A stretch of 64,000 nucleotides of DNA from Lachnospiraceae bacterium (GCA_910575155.1 CAJTDX010000016.1:17821-81820); one strand, 5' to 3'; counted from the stretch's first letter, positions 1 to 9,448 are shown. The notes: generated from the sequence alone by a model not told the origin. Numbers and translations: made by a program.

Positions 1-420
1 ATGACAGGACTTACAATTGTGATCACCGGAAGCTGGAATGTTGGACTGGACGGTGTGGATGTAACAACCAGGGCATTCCAATCCGGGCTTCCGTTCCAGC
101 CTCAGGTATCTTCTTTTATTCTGATGGTATGTCTGGTGTTTTTTGCATTTACCACGATTCTGGGCTGGAATTATTACAGTGGAAGATGTCTGGAATATCT
201 CACCGGGGGACGACAGGGAGTGCTCAAAGTATATCAGTGGCTCTATATATTATGTGTATTTATCGGGCCGTTCATGACGGTTTCGGCAGTGTGGACGCTT
301 GCAGATATTTTCAACGGCCTTATGGCGATACCGAACCTGATTGCAATTGTCGCCTTAAGCGGCGTTGTGGCGGCAGAGACGAAGAAGTATCTGCATAAAG
401 TGGACAATGGACTTTTATAG
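1..420 (+). CDS. Sodium:alanine symporter (AGCS family), C-terminal part
   Basis: The reading frame is already open at the window edge, so this is the C-terminal 139 residues of a longer protein (AGCS transporters are usually about 450-480 residues). The visible part has three or four hydrophobic segments. It also carries the signatures TTILGWNYYSG and an aromatic YQWLY patch that I recognise from the last helices of Na+:alanine/glycine symporters. The family imports alanine or glycine together with sodium across the cytoplasmic membrane. It converges on spmB with only about 30 bp between them and no clear terminator. Methionine 1 of the visible frame is probably internal. Confidence 0.85.
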   Translation: MTGLTIVITGSWNVGLDGVDVTTRAFQSGLPFQPQVSSFILMVCLVFFAFTTILGWNYYSGRCLEYLTGGRQGVLKVYQWLYILCVFIGPFMTVSAVWTLADIFNGLMAIPNLIAIVALSGVVAAETKKYLHKVDNGLL

Positions 421-452
421 TATAGCAGAGGCGGTATGGCCAATAGAAAAGT

Positions 453-977
453 TTACATAAATTGTGCTAGAATGACGCTCGCTATCGTGCCTGCCAGCGT
501 TGTAATCAAGGCTCCGGGCAGTGTATAGCGCGTTTTCTGCACTTTTGCCGTCATAAAATAAATGCTCATGGTGTAAAAAATGGTTTCGGTACAGCTCATC
601 ATCACAGAGGTGATGATACCGTAATAGGAATCGGGTCCAAATTCCTTAAAAATGTCCAGAACCAGTCCAGTGGCAGCAGAGGAGGAGAACATTCTTACAA
701 TGGATACAGGAACCAGTTCCGCAGGGAAATGCAAGGGTTCTGTAATGACTCCAAGTACGGAAGCCAGAAGATCTAAAAATCCGGATGCGCGTAAAATTCC
801 AACTCCCACCATCAGTCCAATCAGAGTTGGCATAATGCCGATTACCGTATGGAAGCCGTCTTTGGCTCCTTTGATAAAGTCATCATATACCGGATGATGG
901 TTGATTAGTCCATAACCAATAATTGAAAAAATAAGAATGGGAATTACAGCATCTGAGAGAAAAAGGAGGATATTCAT
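453..977 (-). CDS. spmB: Spore maturation protein B
   Basis: A 174-residue polytopic membrane protein with a nucleoside-recognition (Gate) type domain. Recognisable stretches are GIMPTLIGLMVGVGILRASG, SSAATGL and the C-terminal YTLPGAL segment. SpmA and SpmB are needed for dehydration and heat resistance of the spore core in Bacillus and Clostridium. The start codon overlaps the stop of spmA by 4 bp (ATGA), so the two are translationally coupled, as is usual for this pair. Length agrees with the family. The gene supports an endospore-forming host. Confidence 0.93.
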   Translation of the reverse strand: MNILLFLSDAVIPILIFSIIGYGLINHHPVYDDFIKGAKDGFHTVIGIMPTLIGLMVGVGILRASGFLDLLASVLGVITEPLHFPAELVPVSIVRMFSSSAATGLVLDIFKEFGPDSYYGIITSVMMSCTETIFYTMSIYFMTAKVQKTRYTLPGALITTLAGTIASVILAQFM

Positions 978-1591
978 AAGTTACCTCCTTTTTTCTTATA
1001 TGTACGGCCGGAATTGTCCGGTAAGCAGGACATGATTTTTGCAAAGATGATTCCTGCAAGCGTTGAAATAAAGGTGGCAATCATGGCAGGGCCTAAAATG
1101 GCGGCGGGATTTGCCGAGCCGTACTGACTGCGGTAGGCGATCATGTTTACTGGAATCAACTGGAAGGAAGATACATTCAGTATCAGGAAGGTACACATTT
1201 CCCGGCTTGCAACCTTGCTGTGGTGGTTCAGTTCTCCCATGGCTTCCATGGCTTTTAAACCGGCAGGCGTCGCCGCCCATCCAAGCCCAAATACATTGGC
1301 AATAATATTTGTGGAAATATACTCATTTGCCTTATGGTTTTTGGGAATTCTGGGAAACATAAAACGGAGCAGAGGATTTAAAAACTGTGCGGCTCCGCGG
1401 ATAATCCCGCAGTTTTCAGCGACACGCATCAGCCCTACCCACAGAGACATAACACCCAGCATGGTAATGCAGAGGGTGACAGCTTCTTTGGAAGAATCCA
1501 GGGCGGCGTTGGTGACTGCAGGAAGATTACCGGTAAAGGCGGCGTAAAGGATACCGATTACGATCATAAAACCCCATAAGTAATTCAGCAT
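974..1591 (-). CDS. spmA: Spore maturation protein A
   Basis: A 205-residue membrane protein with about five hydrophobic helices and the family signature NIIANVFGLGWAATPAGLKA followed by a paired-helix Gate domain. It is the first gene of the spmAB operon and overlaps spmB by 4 bp. In spore formers the pair acts in core dehydration, presumably as a forespore or mother-cell transporter whose substrate is unknown. It is divergent from the MarR-type regulator at 1712, with about 120 bp between the two start codons. Confidence 0.93.
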   Translation of the reverse strand: MLNYLWGFMIVIGILYAAFTGNLPAVTNAALDSSKEAVTLCITMLGVMSLWVGLMRVAENCGIIRGAAQFLNPLLRFMFPRIPKNHKANEYISTNIIANVFGLGWAATPAGLKAMEAMGELNHHSKVASREMCTFLILNVSSFQLIPVNMIAYRSQYGSANPAAILGPAMIATFISTLAGIIFAKIMSCLPDNSGRTYKKKGGNL

Positions 1592-1711
1592 AGTATCACT
1601 ACTCCAAAAGTTACAGTTGTTTTATCTTATGCCTGAATAGAAAAAATGTGACGTTTTTTTTAATTTATGCTATACTTGTATGTGGAAAACATTCAGACAG
1701 GAGGTATTCTT

Positions 1712-2152
1712 GTGGAAAATTACAGTACCATCAATGAAGTATTGGTAAAATTGTTTCGCGATATTATGGATATAGAAGAAAAAGCTGTCATTACAGATGA
1801 ATTCAGGGATATTTCCAATAATGATATGCATGTAATTGAGGCTATTGGCAAGAAACAGTCTAAAAATATGTCTATGGTGGCAAAAACATTGTCCGTTACG
1901 GTAGGAACTCTGACAATCGCCATTAATAATCTGGTAAAAAAAGGATATGTAAACAGAGCGCGCAGCGAGGAAGACCGCAGAGTGGTACTGATTTCTCTGT
2001 CGCCCAAAGGAGAGCGCGCCTTTGATCATCATGAAAAATTTCATGATGAAATGATAAAGGCAACTCTGGCAGGCCTGGACCGGGAGCAGACGAAAGTTTT
2101 AGTAAGAGCGCTGAAAAATTTAAATCAGTTTTTCCGGGAATATCAAAAATAA
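1712..2152 (+). CDS. MarR-family transcriptional regulator
   Basis: A winged-helix regulator of 146 residues. I place the start at GTG 1712 because AGGAGG lies at 1699-1704 with ideal spacing; an upstream in-frame ATG at 1667 has no such site. The recognition region is MVAKTLSVTVGTLTIAINNL and the wing contains RSEEDRRVVLISLS, the typical MarR pattern DxRxxxxxLT. C-terminal helices would form the dimer. The family includes FabT, which controls fatty-acid synthesis in Firmicutes, and this sequence has a FabT-like look, but no fab genes follow here. It may regulate itself and the divergent spmAB; the ligand is unknown. Confidence 0.85.
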   Translation: MENYSTINEVLVKLFRDIMDIEEKAVITDEFRDISNNDMHVIEAIGKKQSKNMSMVAKTLSVTVGTLTIAINNLVKKGYVNRARSEEDRRVVLISLSPKGERAFDHHEKFHDEMIKATLAGLDREQTKVLVRALKNLNQFFREYQK

Positions 2153-2157
2153 ATTGT

Positions 2158-3555
2158 TTACACAGAAATATGCAGGACGATCGTAGCTATTTTAAAATAC
2201 AAAAGCGTGGAACAGATATCTACAATGGTAGAAATCAACGGAGCGGCCATAAGCGCGGGATCCAGATGGATATGTTCTGCAACCAGAGGAAGGGTGCAGC
2301 CGATGAATTTGGAAAGAATGATAACGGCCACCAGTGAAAGTCCGATGATTCCAGCCATCTGTATGTCTCCATATTGTATATAGATCCGCAGTCCGTTTAC
2401 AACGGCAAGTACAATGCTTACCAGGATCGCTACCCGGAATTCTTTAAAAATTACCCGGAAAATATCCTTAAATTTAATTTCATCCAGAGATAACCCGCGG
2501 ATCATCAGGGTAGAACTCTGAGAGCCGCAGTTGCCTCCCGTTCCGGTGAGCATGGGGATAAAGGAGACCAGAAGCGGATAAAGTTTAAACGATTCCTGAT
2601 AATGCGTAATAATGGAGCCGCTGACTGTGGCGGAGAGCATCAGAAACAGCAGCCATCCGATACGGCTTTTGGCATGGGAAAAAACAGAGGTATTAAAGTA
2701 GTTGTCCTCCGTAGGAGTCATAGCTGCCATTTTGGTAATGTCCTCTGTATTTTCTTCCTGCATAACATCCATGGCGTCGTCAAAAGTGACGATTCCTACC
2801 AGGCGTTCTTCCTTATCTACCACAGGGATTGCCAGAAAGTCATATTTATTAAAAATCTTTACAACTTCTTCTTTGTCTTCGTGTGTGTCCACATAAATAA
2901 CATTTGTTTCCATAATATTTTCAATCTGCATGGCGTCTTCTGCCATCAGCAGATCTTTTACAGATACCATACCGATCAGTTTGCGGTTTTCTGTTACATA
3001 GCAGGTATAGATAGTCTCTTTATCTACCGCGGTATGGCGAATACGGCTGATGGCGGTTCCCACGGTCATCTCTTTTTTGATATTGACATATTCAATGGTC
3101 ATAAGGCTGCCGGCGCTGTCTTTTGGATAATTCAATACCTGATTAATCATTTTTCGTGTTTCCTCATCGGTATTGCGCAGAATACGGGCAACTACGTTGG
3201 CAGGCATTTCTTCAATCATATCCACAGTATCATCCAGATAAATATCGTCCATAACCTGGCGAAGTTCCCGGTCAGTGAGAGTATTTATCAGTGTTTTCTG
3301 CATATCTCTGCTCATGTAGCTAAAGGTTTCTGCCGCTTCCTCTTTGGGAAGAAGGCGGTATAAGAGAGGAATTTCCTTTTCATCAATCTCGTCAAATAAT
3401 AAGGCGATATCTGCCGCGTTCAGATTGTTCAGGATCTGCCTTAACAGAGAATATTTACGTTCAGAAAGCAGTCCTTCTGCCAATTCCTGAATTTCTTCTA
3501 AATTTATATCTACGAAATCCAGTTCTTCCACCTTGATGTCATCAAATTTTCCCAT
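2158..3555 (-). CDS. mgtE: Magnesium transporter MgtE
   Basis: Complete MgtE of 465 residues. It has an N-terminal superhelical MgtE_N domain (about 15-125), two CBS domains (about 130-250) with the usual magnesium-sensing acidic surface, and five transmembrane helices (about 275-465). The pore signatures are PMLTGTGGNCGSQSST and the conserved ISTIVDICST end helix. The start is chosen at ATG 3555 because AAAGGAGGG lies just upstream; an ATG 24 bp earlier lacks a site. It is a Mg2+-gated channel that imports magnesium. I looked for an M-box riboswitch in the 424 bp upstream and saw none. It converges on the MarR gene with 5 bp between stop codons. Confidence 0.95.
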   Translation of the reverse strand: MGKFDDIKVEELDFVDINLEEIQELAEGLLSERKYSLLRQILNNLNAADIALLFDEIDEKEIPLLYRLLPKEEAAETFSYMSRDMQKTLINTLTDRELRQVMDDIYLDDTVDMIEEMPANVVARILRNTDEETRKMINQVLNYPKDSAGSLMTIEYVNIKKEMTVGTAISRIRHTAVDKETIYTCYVTENRKLIGMVSVKDLLMAEDAMQIENIMETNVIYVDTHEDKEEVVKIFNKYDFLAIPVVDKEERLVGIVTFDDAMDVMQEENTEDITKMAAMTPTEDNYFNTSVFSHAKSRIGWLLFLMLSATVSGSIITHYQESFKLYPLLVSFIPMLTGTGGNCGSQSSTLMIRGLSLDEIKFKDIFRVIFKEFRVAILVSIVLAVVNGLRIYIQYGDIQMAGIIGLSLVAVIILSKFIGCTLPLVAEHIHLDPALMAAPLISTIVDICSTLLYFKIATIVLHISV

Positions 3556-3579
3556 GAGAATCCCTCCTTTATCATACAT

Positions 3580-4003
3580 TTTGCAGAATAAAATGCAGCT
3601 TTATTCAATCAGCTTGCCTTTCATGTCATATTTTATCATACATAAGGAAAAATTCCAATGAAATAAAGAGAAACACGGTCTGAGGAAACAGTTGCCAATA
3701 CAATCAAGATCTGTTATAGACAGGGATGTTCTGAAAAATTATCCGGTGAGCAGAAAAGAGAAGGTTGCGGACATGAGGATGTTGAATCATAAAGAACGGT
3801 AATGCTTGTTTATGTGGAACGTGAAAAAAGGAAGCGGCAAAAAGGGCCGCAAAAAAGCAGCCGTGGTTTCTGCGATTGAGAACGTATATATGAAATTATT
3901 GAGTAGTAATACTTGTAAATAACAGCGTTTATGTACCTCATGTAAGTTCTTCTTCTTGTGCTGTCCACTTTATAAGGTACTTTATACAATACAAAAAAAT
4001 CTA
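3580..4003. other. Intergenic region upstream of mgtE, no gene
   Basis: This stretch lies between the mgtE promoter side and the 3' end of the PD-(D/E)XK-like gene. I find no convincing coding frame, tRNA or riboswitch. It is moderately A+T-rich and contains short G/A-rich runs around 3825-3860 that do not form a clean hairpin. It should contain the mgtE promoter (minus strand). Confidence 0.4.
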
Positions 4004-4897
4004 TTAAAAATATTCCAAGACATCTTCTTCTGTAAGTTCATATTTATTCATAATGATTGCCTTTATATCTTCATCACTGTGACCAAGTCCCCGGAGCATT
4101 TCCACCGCTCCACAAATGCCGGCCCGCATTCCTTCTTTTCTTCCTTCTTTTCTTCCTTCTTCTCTTCCTTTTTCTCTCCAGTTTTCTTCTCTCTGTCGTA
4201 ACTGCGGTTCCATAATCTCCATCAATGCTTCCAGCATGGTTTCATCTCCCTTCCAGTCTTCTATCAGAGTTTCATTAGCCGCCATCATTACTTCCAGGAC
4301 AGCTTCAGCCAGTTCCTGGTCGCCTTTTTCATTTAACCCCTTCATCTTCTCAAGAAGCAGTCTGGCATCCTTCGTTTCAACATCTCCGGATAACGCTCTG
4401 AGCCATACATGATTTTTTTCATCCAGTTCTTTTGTAACAATGATCTGTGTTGGAAAAAGTACGTTACCCTCTACATAATAAATCCCTTTGTATGGATTGA
4501 ACAGGCGGTATCCATGTTCCCGGAAATATTCAAACAGCCCCTCCGGTTTTGCTTCCCTGACTAATGATACCGTTAAATCTTCTGCTTTTCTTTCATCCAC
4601 GGTACTGCCATATGACTTGTAAAGCCCTGCATAAGCTCCCGTCTTATAAAATACGTCAATGTCAAGGCGGTCTCCCGGAGACTTATATTCCATGATATTA
4701 TGGCCGCGGAACAGCCGTCCAATCTCATTATCAATATCAATCCCTGCATCCTTTTTTATAATCAGCAGATCAATTTCTAAAGGCTTTGTATTCAGATTGT
4801 ATTCTTTTTCAAATTCCAGAGATTCTCTGTATTTCATCAGCTCCAGGTTCATTGCAGATACAAAACCGGGATGCCATTGTATCTTCGTATCTTTCAT
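4004..4897 (-). CDS. PD-(D/E)XK nuclease-like protein with GRKEG repeat tail
   Basis: A 297-residue cytoplasmic protein. Residues about 40-80 carry EIDLLIIKK followed by EYKSPGD, which fits the D-x(n)-ExK metal-binding pattern of PD-(D/E)XK nucleases. The rest of the N-terminal half is a Lachnospiraceae family I recognise but cannot assign a function. Residues about 235-260 are a charged coiled coil with repeated EEGRKEG units encoded by a 12-bp DNA repeat (about 4129-4168). The C-terminus, about 35 residues, ends in an acidic helix pair (HSDEDIKAIIMN) similar in style to Rpn/PD-(D/E)XK transposase-like proteins. There is no transposon context around it, so the call is by motif only. Confidence 0.6.
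   Translation of the reverse strand: MKDTKIQWHPGFVSAMNLELMKYRESLEFEKEYNLNTKPLEIDLLIIKKDAGIDIDNEIGRLFRGHNIMEYKSPGDRLDIDVFYKTGAYAGLYKSYGSTVDERKAEDLTVSLVREAKPEGLFEYFREHGYRLFNPYKGIYYVEGNVLFPTQIIVTKELDEKNHVWLRALSGDVETKDARLLLEKMKGLNEKGDQELAEAVLEVMMAANETLIEDWKGDETMLEALMEIMEPQLRQREENWREKGREEGRKEGRKEGMRAGICGAVEMLRGLGHSDEDIKAIIMNKYELTEEDVLEYF
4129..4168. repeat. 12-bp coding microsatellite (GRKE repeat)
   Basis: About three tandem copies of a 12-bp unit (TTCCTTCTTTTC on the plus strand) lie inside the nuclease-like gene and encode GRKE units on the minus strand. The unit is a multiple of three, so slippage would change protein length without a frameshift. Confidence 0.8.
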
Positions 4898-5159
4898 TCA
4901 ATATTCCCTTTCTTAACTGGATTATAACATATATCTCAGTTTTTACAAGCAGCATAAAATTCCTGTTTCCCTGCAAAATAGTTCCTTTGAATTGTGTTTA
5001 ACATCGTATTACTTTATATAAATTGCCTTGTGAATCATAATTAAATAAACTGAGCTACTGATCGCAGAAAACAGAACACTGAGCACAAAGTATGATGGTC
5101 TAAGTTTGTAAAATAATACATACATATAGAGAGAATATGGCATAAAGTGAGATCTGTAC

Positions 5160-6905
5160 ATGAAGAAGCATTTTTTTAAACGGTCGGCTGTTTTACTGTC
5201 AATCATTCTGAGTATCGAAACAGGCTGTGCGGGAAATTCAGGCAATCGTCAGACTCAGCAGGCATTTACAGATTATACGGATCAGGTTTTTCGTTCAGAG
5301 ATTGCTGCAAGTACGCTGAATATGCATTACACTCTGGCACATCCGGAAAATTATGGAATCAATGAATACACAGTTACATATGGAAAAATTTCTCAAAATT
5401 CAGAGGAAGAGACTTCTATCATTCTGGAAAACTGGAAGAAAAAACTTGGGGAGTTTAAGAAGAAGGAACTTACTGTTTCTCAGCAGATGACGTATGATAT
5501 CATGATTGATTATATTGAAAATGAGCTGACAGCGTCCGGTACAGATGACTGTGAAGAAATACTGCGGCCCAGTACAGGGTTTCAGTCGCAGCTTCCGGTT
5601 CTGCTTGCTGAGTATACTTTTTACGATGAACGGGATATTCAGGACTATCTCAAATTAATTTCCTATACGCCGGATTTTTTCCGTCAGATTATAGAAGTGG
5701 AAAAAAAGAAATCTCAGCAGGGCTTATTTATGGCGGATTTTGCAGCAGAAGATATTGTCAAGCAGTGTAATAATTTTACACAGGATCCTGAACATAATTA
5801 TCTCTTATCCACATTTGACAGCCGGATTGGGGAAATGTCAGGTAAATTATCCAGCGAGCAGGCAGAAGCTTATAAGGTACAGAATCGTCAGCTGGTATTG
5901 GAGCAGCTTATTCCGGCTTATGAGTATATGGCGCAGGAGATAACCGCTTTGAAAGGAAGCGGAACAAACAGCGGAGGATTATGCGGTCTGCCGGGTGGTA
6001 AAGAATATTACCGTTCTCTGGTCAGAGATGTGACAGGATCTGATCTTTCCGTGGAAGAAATGCAGAGACAGACAGAATTAAAACGTGATCAGGATATGAA
6101 AGATTTAACGAAACTGGCGGCAGAAAATGCCGATCTCAGTGAAAAATGCAGTAATTATCAGCTTTCCACAGAGGATCCGGAATTAATATTAGAAGATTTG
6201 CAGCAAAAAATGAAAAAGGACTTTCCCGCTGCGCCCGATGTTGGTTATACGGTAAAATCTGTACATCCGTCTTTGGAAGAATATACGGCGCCCGCATTTT
6301 ATCTAACGCCTCCGATTGATGATATTTCCCAGAACTGTATTTATATTAATCAGTCTAAAGGAGATCAAAAGCTGAAGCTTTATACGACGATTGCCCATGA
6401 AGGATTTCCCGGGCATCTGTACCAGAATGTCATGGAGCGCAGCAGCGGGCTTTCTGCAATCCGCAGTCTTTTTGGAAGCAGCGGATATGCTGAAGGATGG
6501 GCGACATATGTAGAAATGCAGTCTTTTTATTATGCAGACGTAGATCCAAAGATCGCCGCATATCTGCAAAAAAATCAGTCCGCATTGTTAAGTCTTTACG
6601 CCACGGCGGATATGGGTATTCATTACGATGGCTGGACGCTCAGAGATGCGGTAGATTTCTTTGGAGGCTATCAAATTACAAATAAACGGGTAATTAAAGA
6701 AATTTATCAACTTATTATAGAGGAACCTGCGCATTATCTGAAATACTATATTGGATATCTGGAGTTTTTAAACCTCAAAAAGTACGCCATGAAAAAGTAT
6801 GGGGATGAATTCAGCAATTATAAATTTCACGAAAGTTTGATGAAGATGGGGGCTGCGCCATTTTCAATATTGAAAAAGTATCTGCCTGAATATTGGGAAG
6901 AATAA
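5160..6905 (+). CDS. DUF885-family metallopeptidase-like lipoprotein
   Basis: A 581-residue protein. The N-terminus is a lipoprotein signal with hydrophobic stretch and lipobox SIETGC (Cys about 23), so it should be anchored on the outer face of the membrane. The C-terminal half carries the DUF885 signature AHEGFPGHLYQ, an HExxxH zinc-site variant, followed about 45 residues later by GYAEGWATYVE, which supplies the Glu ligand. Members of this family resemble M32/gluzincin peptidases. Length is typical. The gene stands alone, followed by a strong bidirectional terminator. The natural substrate is unknown; extracellular peptide hydrolysis is the reasonable inference. Confidence 0.85.
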   Translation: MKKHFFKRSAVLLSIILSIETGCAGNSGNRQTQQAFTDYTDQVFRSEIAASTLNMHYTLAHPENYGINEYTVTYGKISQNSEEETSIILENWKKKLGEFKKKELTVSQQMTYDIMIDYIENELTASGTDDCEEILRPSTGFQSQLPVLLAEYTFYDERDIQDYLKLISYTPDFFRQIIEVEKKKSQQGLFMADFAAEDIVKQCNNFTQDPEHNYLLSTFDSRIGEMSGKLSSEQAEAYKVQNRQLVLEQLIPAYEYMAQEITALKGSGTNSGGLCGLPGGKEYYRSLVRDVTGSDLSVEEMQRQTELKRDQDMKDLTKLAAENADLSEKCSNYQLSTEDPELILEDLQQKMKKDFPAAPDVGYTVKSVHPSLEEYTAPAFYLTPPIDDISQNCIYINQSKGDQKLKLYTTIAHEGFPGHLYQNVMERSSGLSAIRSLFGSSGYAEGWATYVEMQSFYYADVDPKIAAYLQKNQSALLSLYATADMGIHYDGWTLRDAVDFFGGYQITNKRVIKEIYQLIIEEPAHYLKYYIGYLEFLNLKKYAMKKYGDEFSNYKFHESLMKMGAAPFSILKKYLPEYWEE

Positions 6906-6941
6906 AAGTCTGGAGAATTTACTGTAAGAATAAAGGATATA

Positions 6942-6988
6942 AAAAAGAGATATGGGATTTCGTAAAATAAAATCCCATATCTCTTTTT
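6942..6988. terminator. Bidirectional rho-independent terminator
   Basis: A 19-bp perfect stem (arms 6942-6960 and 6970-6988) with a 9-nt loop. The arms begin in five A and end in five T, so it can terminate the DUF885 gene on the plus strand and the DUF2085 gene pair on the minus strand. Confidence 0.93.
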
Positions 6989-7020
6989 ACAGTCGCTTTC
7001 ATGAATCATGCATATGCTCG

Positions 7021-7464
7021 TTAACCGCCAAAAAACATAATCATTCGTTCAACAGAAGCAGGATCAGCTCCAAAGAACTTTAAAATCATACCTGCAACAT
7101 ACAAACAAAAATGATGGAAATAAGCAAACGCAAAAATAAATGAAATTCCAAACAGGATGCCTGTAATCAGCCTTCGTATGTTGCCGCTCTCATAAGAGGT
7201 TAACCGCTGCAAGAACCCGTCGAAAACCAGCGGAGCCATCATAACCGGAATAATTGTAAATCTGGGACGGCCATAGTAAATGGTAATGGGTATCCCCAGT
7301 ATCATACCTATTAATTCTCCTGTGCATCGCGCACAGATGGGAAACTGTTTTCCTCTGAAATAGAAAGAACGGTCTGGTCTGGCATGACAGCCAAAGAAAA
7401 TCCGCAGGAATTTTCCGATTTTAGAATGCACCGAACGCCAATCCTGCTGCGCCGATGAAAACAA
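7021..7464 (-). CDS. DUF2085 membrane protein
   Basis: Up to 147 residues. The conserved DUF2085 core is visible: FFGCHARPDRSF, then FPICARCTGELIG, followed by three hydrophobic helices. The C-H and CARC-G residues suggest a metal- or redox-binding site at the membrane face. The ATG at 7464 would overlap the upstream gene by 44 bp. A GTG at 7431, preceded by CAGGA, would reduce this to about 11 bp and still keep the whole domain, so the true start may be there. The function of the family is not known. Confidence 0.75.
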   Translation of the reverse strand: MFSSAQQDWRSVHSKIGKFLRIFFGCHARPDRSFYFRGKQFPICARCTGELIGMILGIPITIYYGRPRFTIIPVMMAPLVFDGFLQRLTSYESGNIRRLITGILFGISFIFAFAYFHHFCLYVAGMILKFFGADPASVERMIMFFGG

Positions 7465-7639
7465 ATGAAATTATGTAAGATATAACTCCAAGAATTACAC
7501 CTATGAGCGCGCCGATTCCTGCTGCTTTAGCTGTTCTGGGTTTCTGATCTTTCCATACCAGGAAAAGAATCAAACCAACGATTGGAATACAGCATCCTAA
7601 TAATCCCCATAAAAATCCGCCATTATCGTTGTTATCCAT
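7421..7639 (-). CDS. Small two-helix membrane protein
   Basis: A 72-residue protein with a short polar N-terminus (MDNNDNGG), a first helix containing a CC pair (LLGCCIPIVGLILFLVW), a basic KDQKPRTAK loop, and a glycine-rich second helix. A ribosome site (AGGAGT) precedes the ATG. It overlaps the start of the DUF2085 gene, so the two are probably co-translated. I recognise the general type, common in Clostridia, but no function. Confidence 0.65.
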   Translation of the reverse strand: MDNNDNGGFLWGLLGCCIPIVGLILFLVWKDQKPRTAKAAGIGALIGVILGVISYIISFVFIGAAGLAFGAF

Positions 7640-7750
7640 GTATCAACACTCCTAACTATGTGAAAATATTTTTAAGTTTATAAAATTTTTATAAACTCTT
7701 GTCTTATTATGCCAGAAGATGTCGAATTTGTCAATATAGCAGACTTGTTT

Positions 7751-8596
7751 TCAATCTATTTCCAGCAGCATTTTGTATACGTCACGTTTGGAAATTCCCC
7801 GGTCTTTTGCCACCAGTTTCATGGCTTCTTTCCGAGAAATTCCCTTACGTTCATATAATATCATATGCTCTGTAAGAGAGATTGTTTCCCAATTCTGCCG
7901 ATTTTCTTTTTTTATTTCCTGTATATTTTTTCCCTGGATTACAAGCACAAATTCTCCCTTTGGCTCCTGTTCCTGATAGTGGGAAAGGGCATGGGAGATG
8001 GTGGTGGCGAAGGCTGTCTCAAATTTTTTGGTAAGTTCCCTGCAGACGGTAAGTTTGCGGTCGCCCAGTACCTGAAACAGTTCCTCCAGTGTTTTTACCA
8101 GGTGATGGGGCGCCTCATAGATAATAATGGTGCGGGTTTCTGATTCCAGAGAGGATAATATGTCAGAGCGTTCCTTCTTGTTTTTGGGAAGAAACGCCTC
8201 AAAAGCAAAACGCCTGGTGGGAAGTCCGGATAAAGTGAGAGCGGTAATGCAGGCGGCGGCTCCTGGCAGAGATGTGACCTCAATTCCCGCCTCGTAGCAG
8301 ATGCGTACCAAATCTTCCCCCGGATCAGAGATTCCGGGAGTTCCGGCATCGGTGATCAACGCCACATTTTGTCCGGCGCGCATTTTTTCCACAAGCTGGT
8401 AAGCTTTGTCAATTTTATTGTATTCATGATAACTTGTCATAGGAGTTTTGATTTCAAAATGATTTAAAAGTTTGATGGAGTTGCGGGTATCTTCAGCCGC
8501 AATCAAATCAACCTCTTTTAAGGTGCGCAGTACTCTCAGCGTGATATCTTCCAGATTTCCAATGGGAGTGGCGCACAGGTATAATGTACCTTGCAT
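7751..8596 (-). CDS. rsmI: 16S rRNA (cytidine1402-2'-O)-methyltransferase
   Basis: A 281-residue SAM-dependent methyltransferase. It begins GTLYLCATPIGNLEDITLRV and has the RsmI signatures AAEDTRNS, ITDAGTPGISDPGEDLV and SLPGAAACITAL, with a C-terminal HTH-like segment containing GISRKEA. RsmI 2'-O-methylates C1402 in the decoding centre of 16S rRNA. It is the last gene of the conserved holB-yaaT-trmN6-rsmI operon on this strand, 53 bp after trmN6. Length is normal. Confidence 0.95.
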   Translation of the reverse strand: MQGTLYLCATPIGNLEDITLRVLRTLKEVDLIAAEDTRNSIKLLNHFEIKTPMTSYHEYNKIDKAYQLVEKMRAGQNVALITDAGTPGISDPGEDLVRICYEAGIEVTSLPGAAACITALTLSGLPTRRFAFEAFLPKNKKERSDILSSLESETRTIIIYEAPHHLVKTLEELFQVLGDRKLTVCRELTKKFETAFATTISHALSHYQEQEPKGEFVLVIQGKNIQEIKKENRQNWETISLTEHMILYERKGISRKEAMKLVAKDRGISKRDVYKMLLEID

Positions 8597-8649
8597 AAGC
8601 GGTCCTTTCCTGAATGTAATGAGAGTATGATAAAATGATACGATAAAAC

Positions 8650-9387
8650 TTAATAGCCGTAAGTTTGACGGATTTCATCGGTATATACGCCTGGTTCTTT
8701 GTAAACAATCAACGGCTTTTCCACGGTAATCCGGGGATTGCCGCCCCGGAGTCCTTCCAGCAGCACCATGTTGGGTTCTTTGTCCACAAAAGGATATACC
8801 AGCCGCATCCGTTTGGGTTCCAGGCCGTATTTTTGCATGAGCGTCATGATTTCAGCCAGCCGGAAGGGGCGATGCACCATGTAAAAGCGTCCCTGGGGTT
8901 TTAAGAGGCGTGCGCTCTCACGGATAACGTCTTCCAGGCTGCAGAGAATTTCATGGCGGGCAATTGCCTTCGCCCTATTGGAATTGGTGAGTCCATGCTG
9001 TCCGGTCATATAAGGTGGATTGGTTGTAACCACATGAAAAGAAGATGCCCCAAATTGTCTGGAGGCATCCTTAATATCACCAATTTCAATGTTAATTTTA
9101 TCTTCAAGATGATTGTACAAGACGCTGCGCCTTGCCATATCCGCACTTTCCGGCTGGATTTCCAGACCGGTAAAATGCAGTCCGGATGTTTTTGCTTCTA
9201 AAAGGATTGGAATAATTCCGGTTCCGGTGCCGAGATCCAGCGCTGTTTCCTGAGATTTTACCTGGACAAAGCCGGATAAGAGCACGGCGTCCATGCCGAA
9301 ACAGAATTTCTCAGGATTCTGGATAATAAAATATCCATTGCGGTGCAGCTCGTCCAGCCGTTCGTGATCTAATAATTCTACAGACAT
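8650..9387 (-). CDS. tRNA1(Val) (adenine37-N6)-methyltransferase-like protein (YabB/TrmN6 type)
   Basis: A Rossmann-fold methyltransferase of 246 residues. Motif I is ALDLGTGTGIIPILL, and the catalytic NPPY motif sits in VVTTNPPYMTG. The YabB-type N-terminus (LDELHRNGYFIIQNPEKFCFGMDAVLLSGF) is complete. I place the start at ATG 9387 because GAGGAG precedes it; an ATG at 9465 would add 26 residues that look like an out-of-family leader. The gene lies between yaaT and rsmI exactly as in Bacillus. A tRNA adenine-N6 methylation role is by homology with TrmN6. Confidence 0.88.
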   Translation of the reverse strand: MSVELLDHERLDELHRNGYFIIQNPEKFCFGMDAVLLSGFVQVKSQETALDLGTGTGIIPILLEAKTSGLHFTGLEIQPESADMARRSVLYNHLEDKINIEIGDIKDASRQFGASSFHVVTTNPPYMTGQHGLTNSNRAKAIARHEILCSLEDVIRESARLLKPQGRFYMVHRPFRLAEIMTLMQKYGLEPKRMRLVYPFVDKEPNMVLLEGLRGGNPRITVEKPLIVYKEPGVYTDEIRQTYGY

Positions 9388-9448
9388 ACAAATCTCCTCT
9401 GTATTTCTATTCACAGTGAGCCAATGATGCCGGGAATTTGATTCTAAA

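Noticed and set aside
3580..4003. M-box magnesium riboswitch upstream of mgtE
   Set aside because: No conserved M-box segments on the minus strand; only short uneven runs.
4004..4897. Calling the nuclease-like protein at 4 kb a transposase
   Set aside because: No terminal repeats, target duplications or other transposition gene nearby; only a motif-level nuclease fold.
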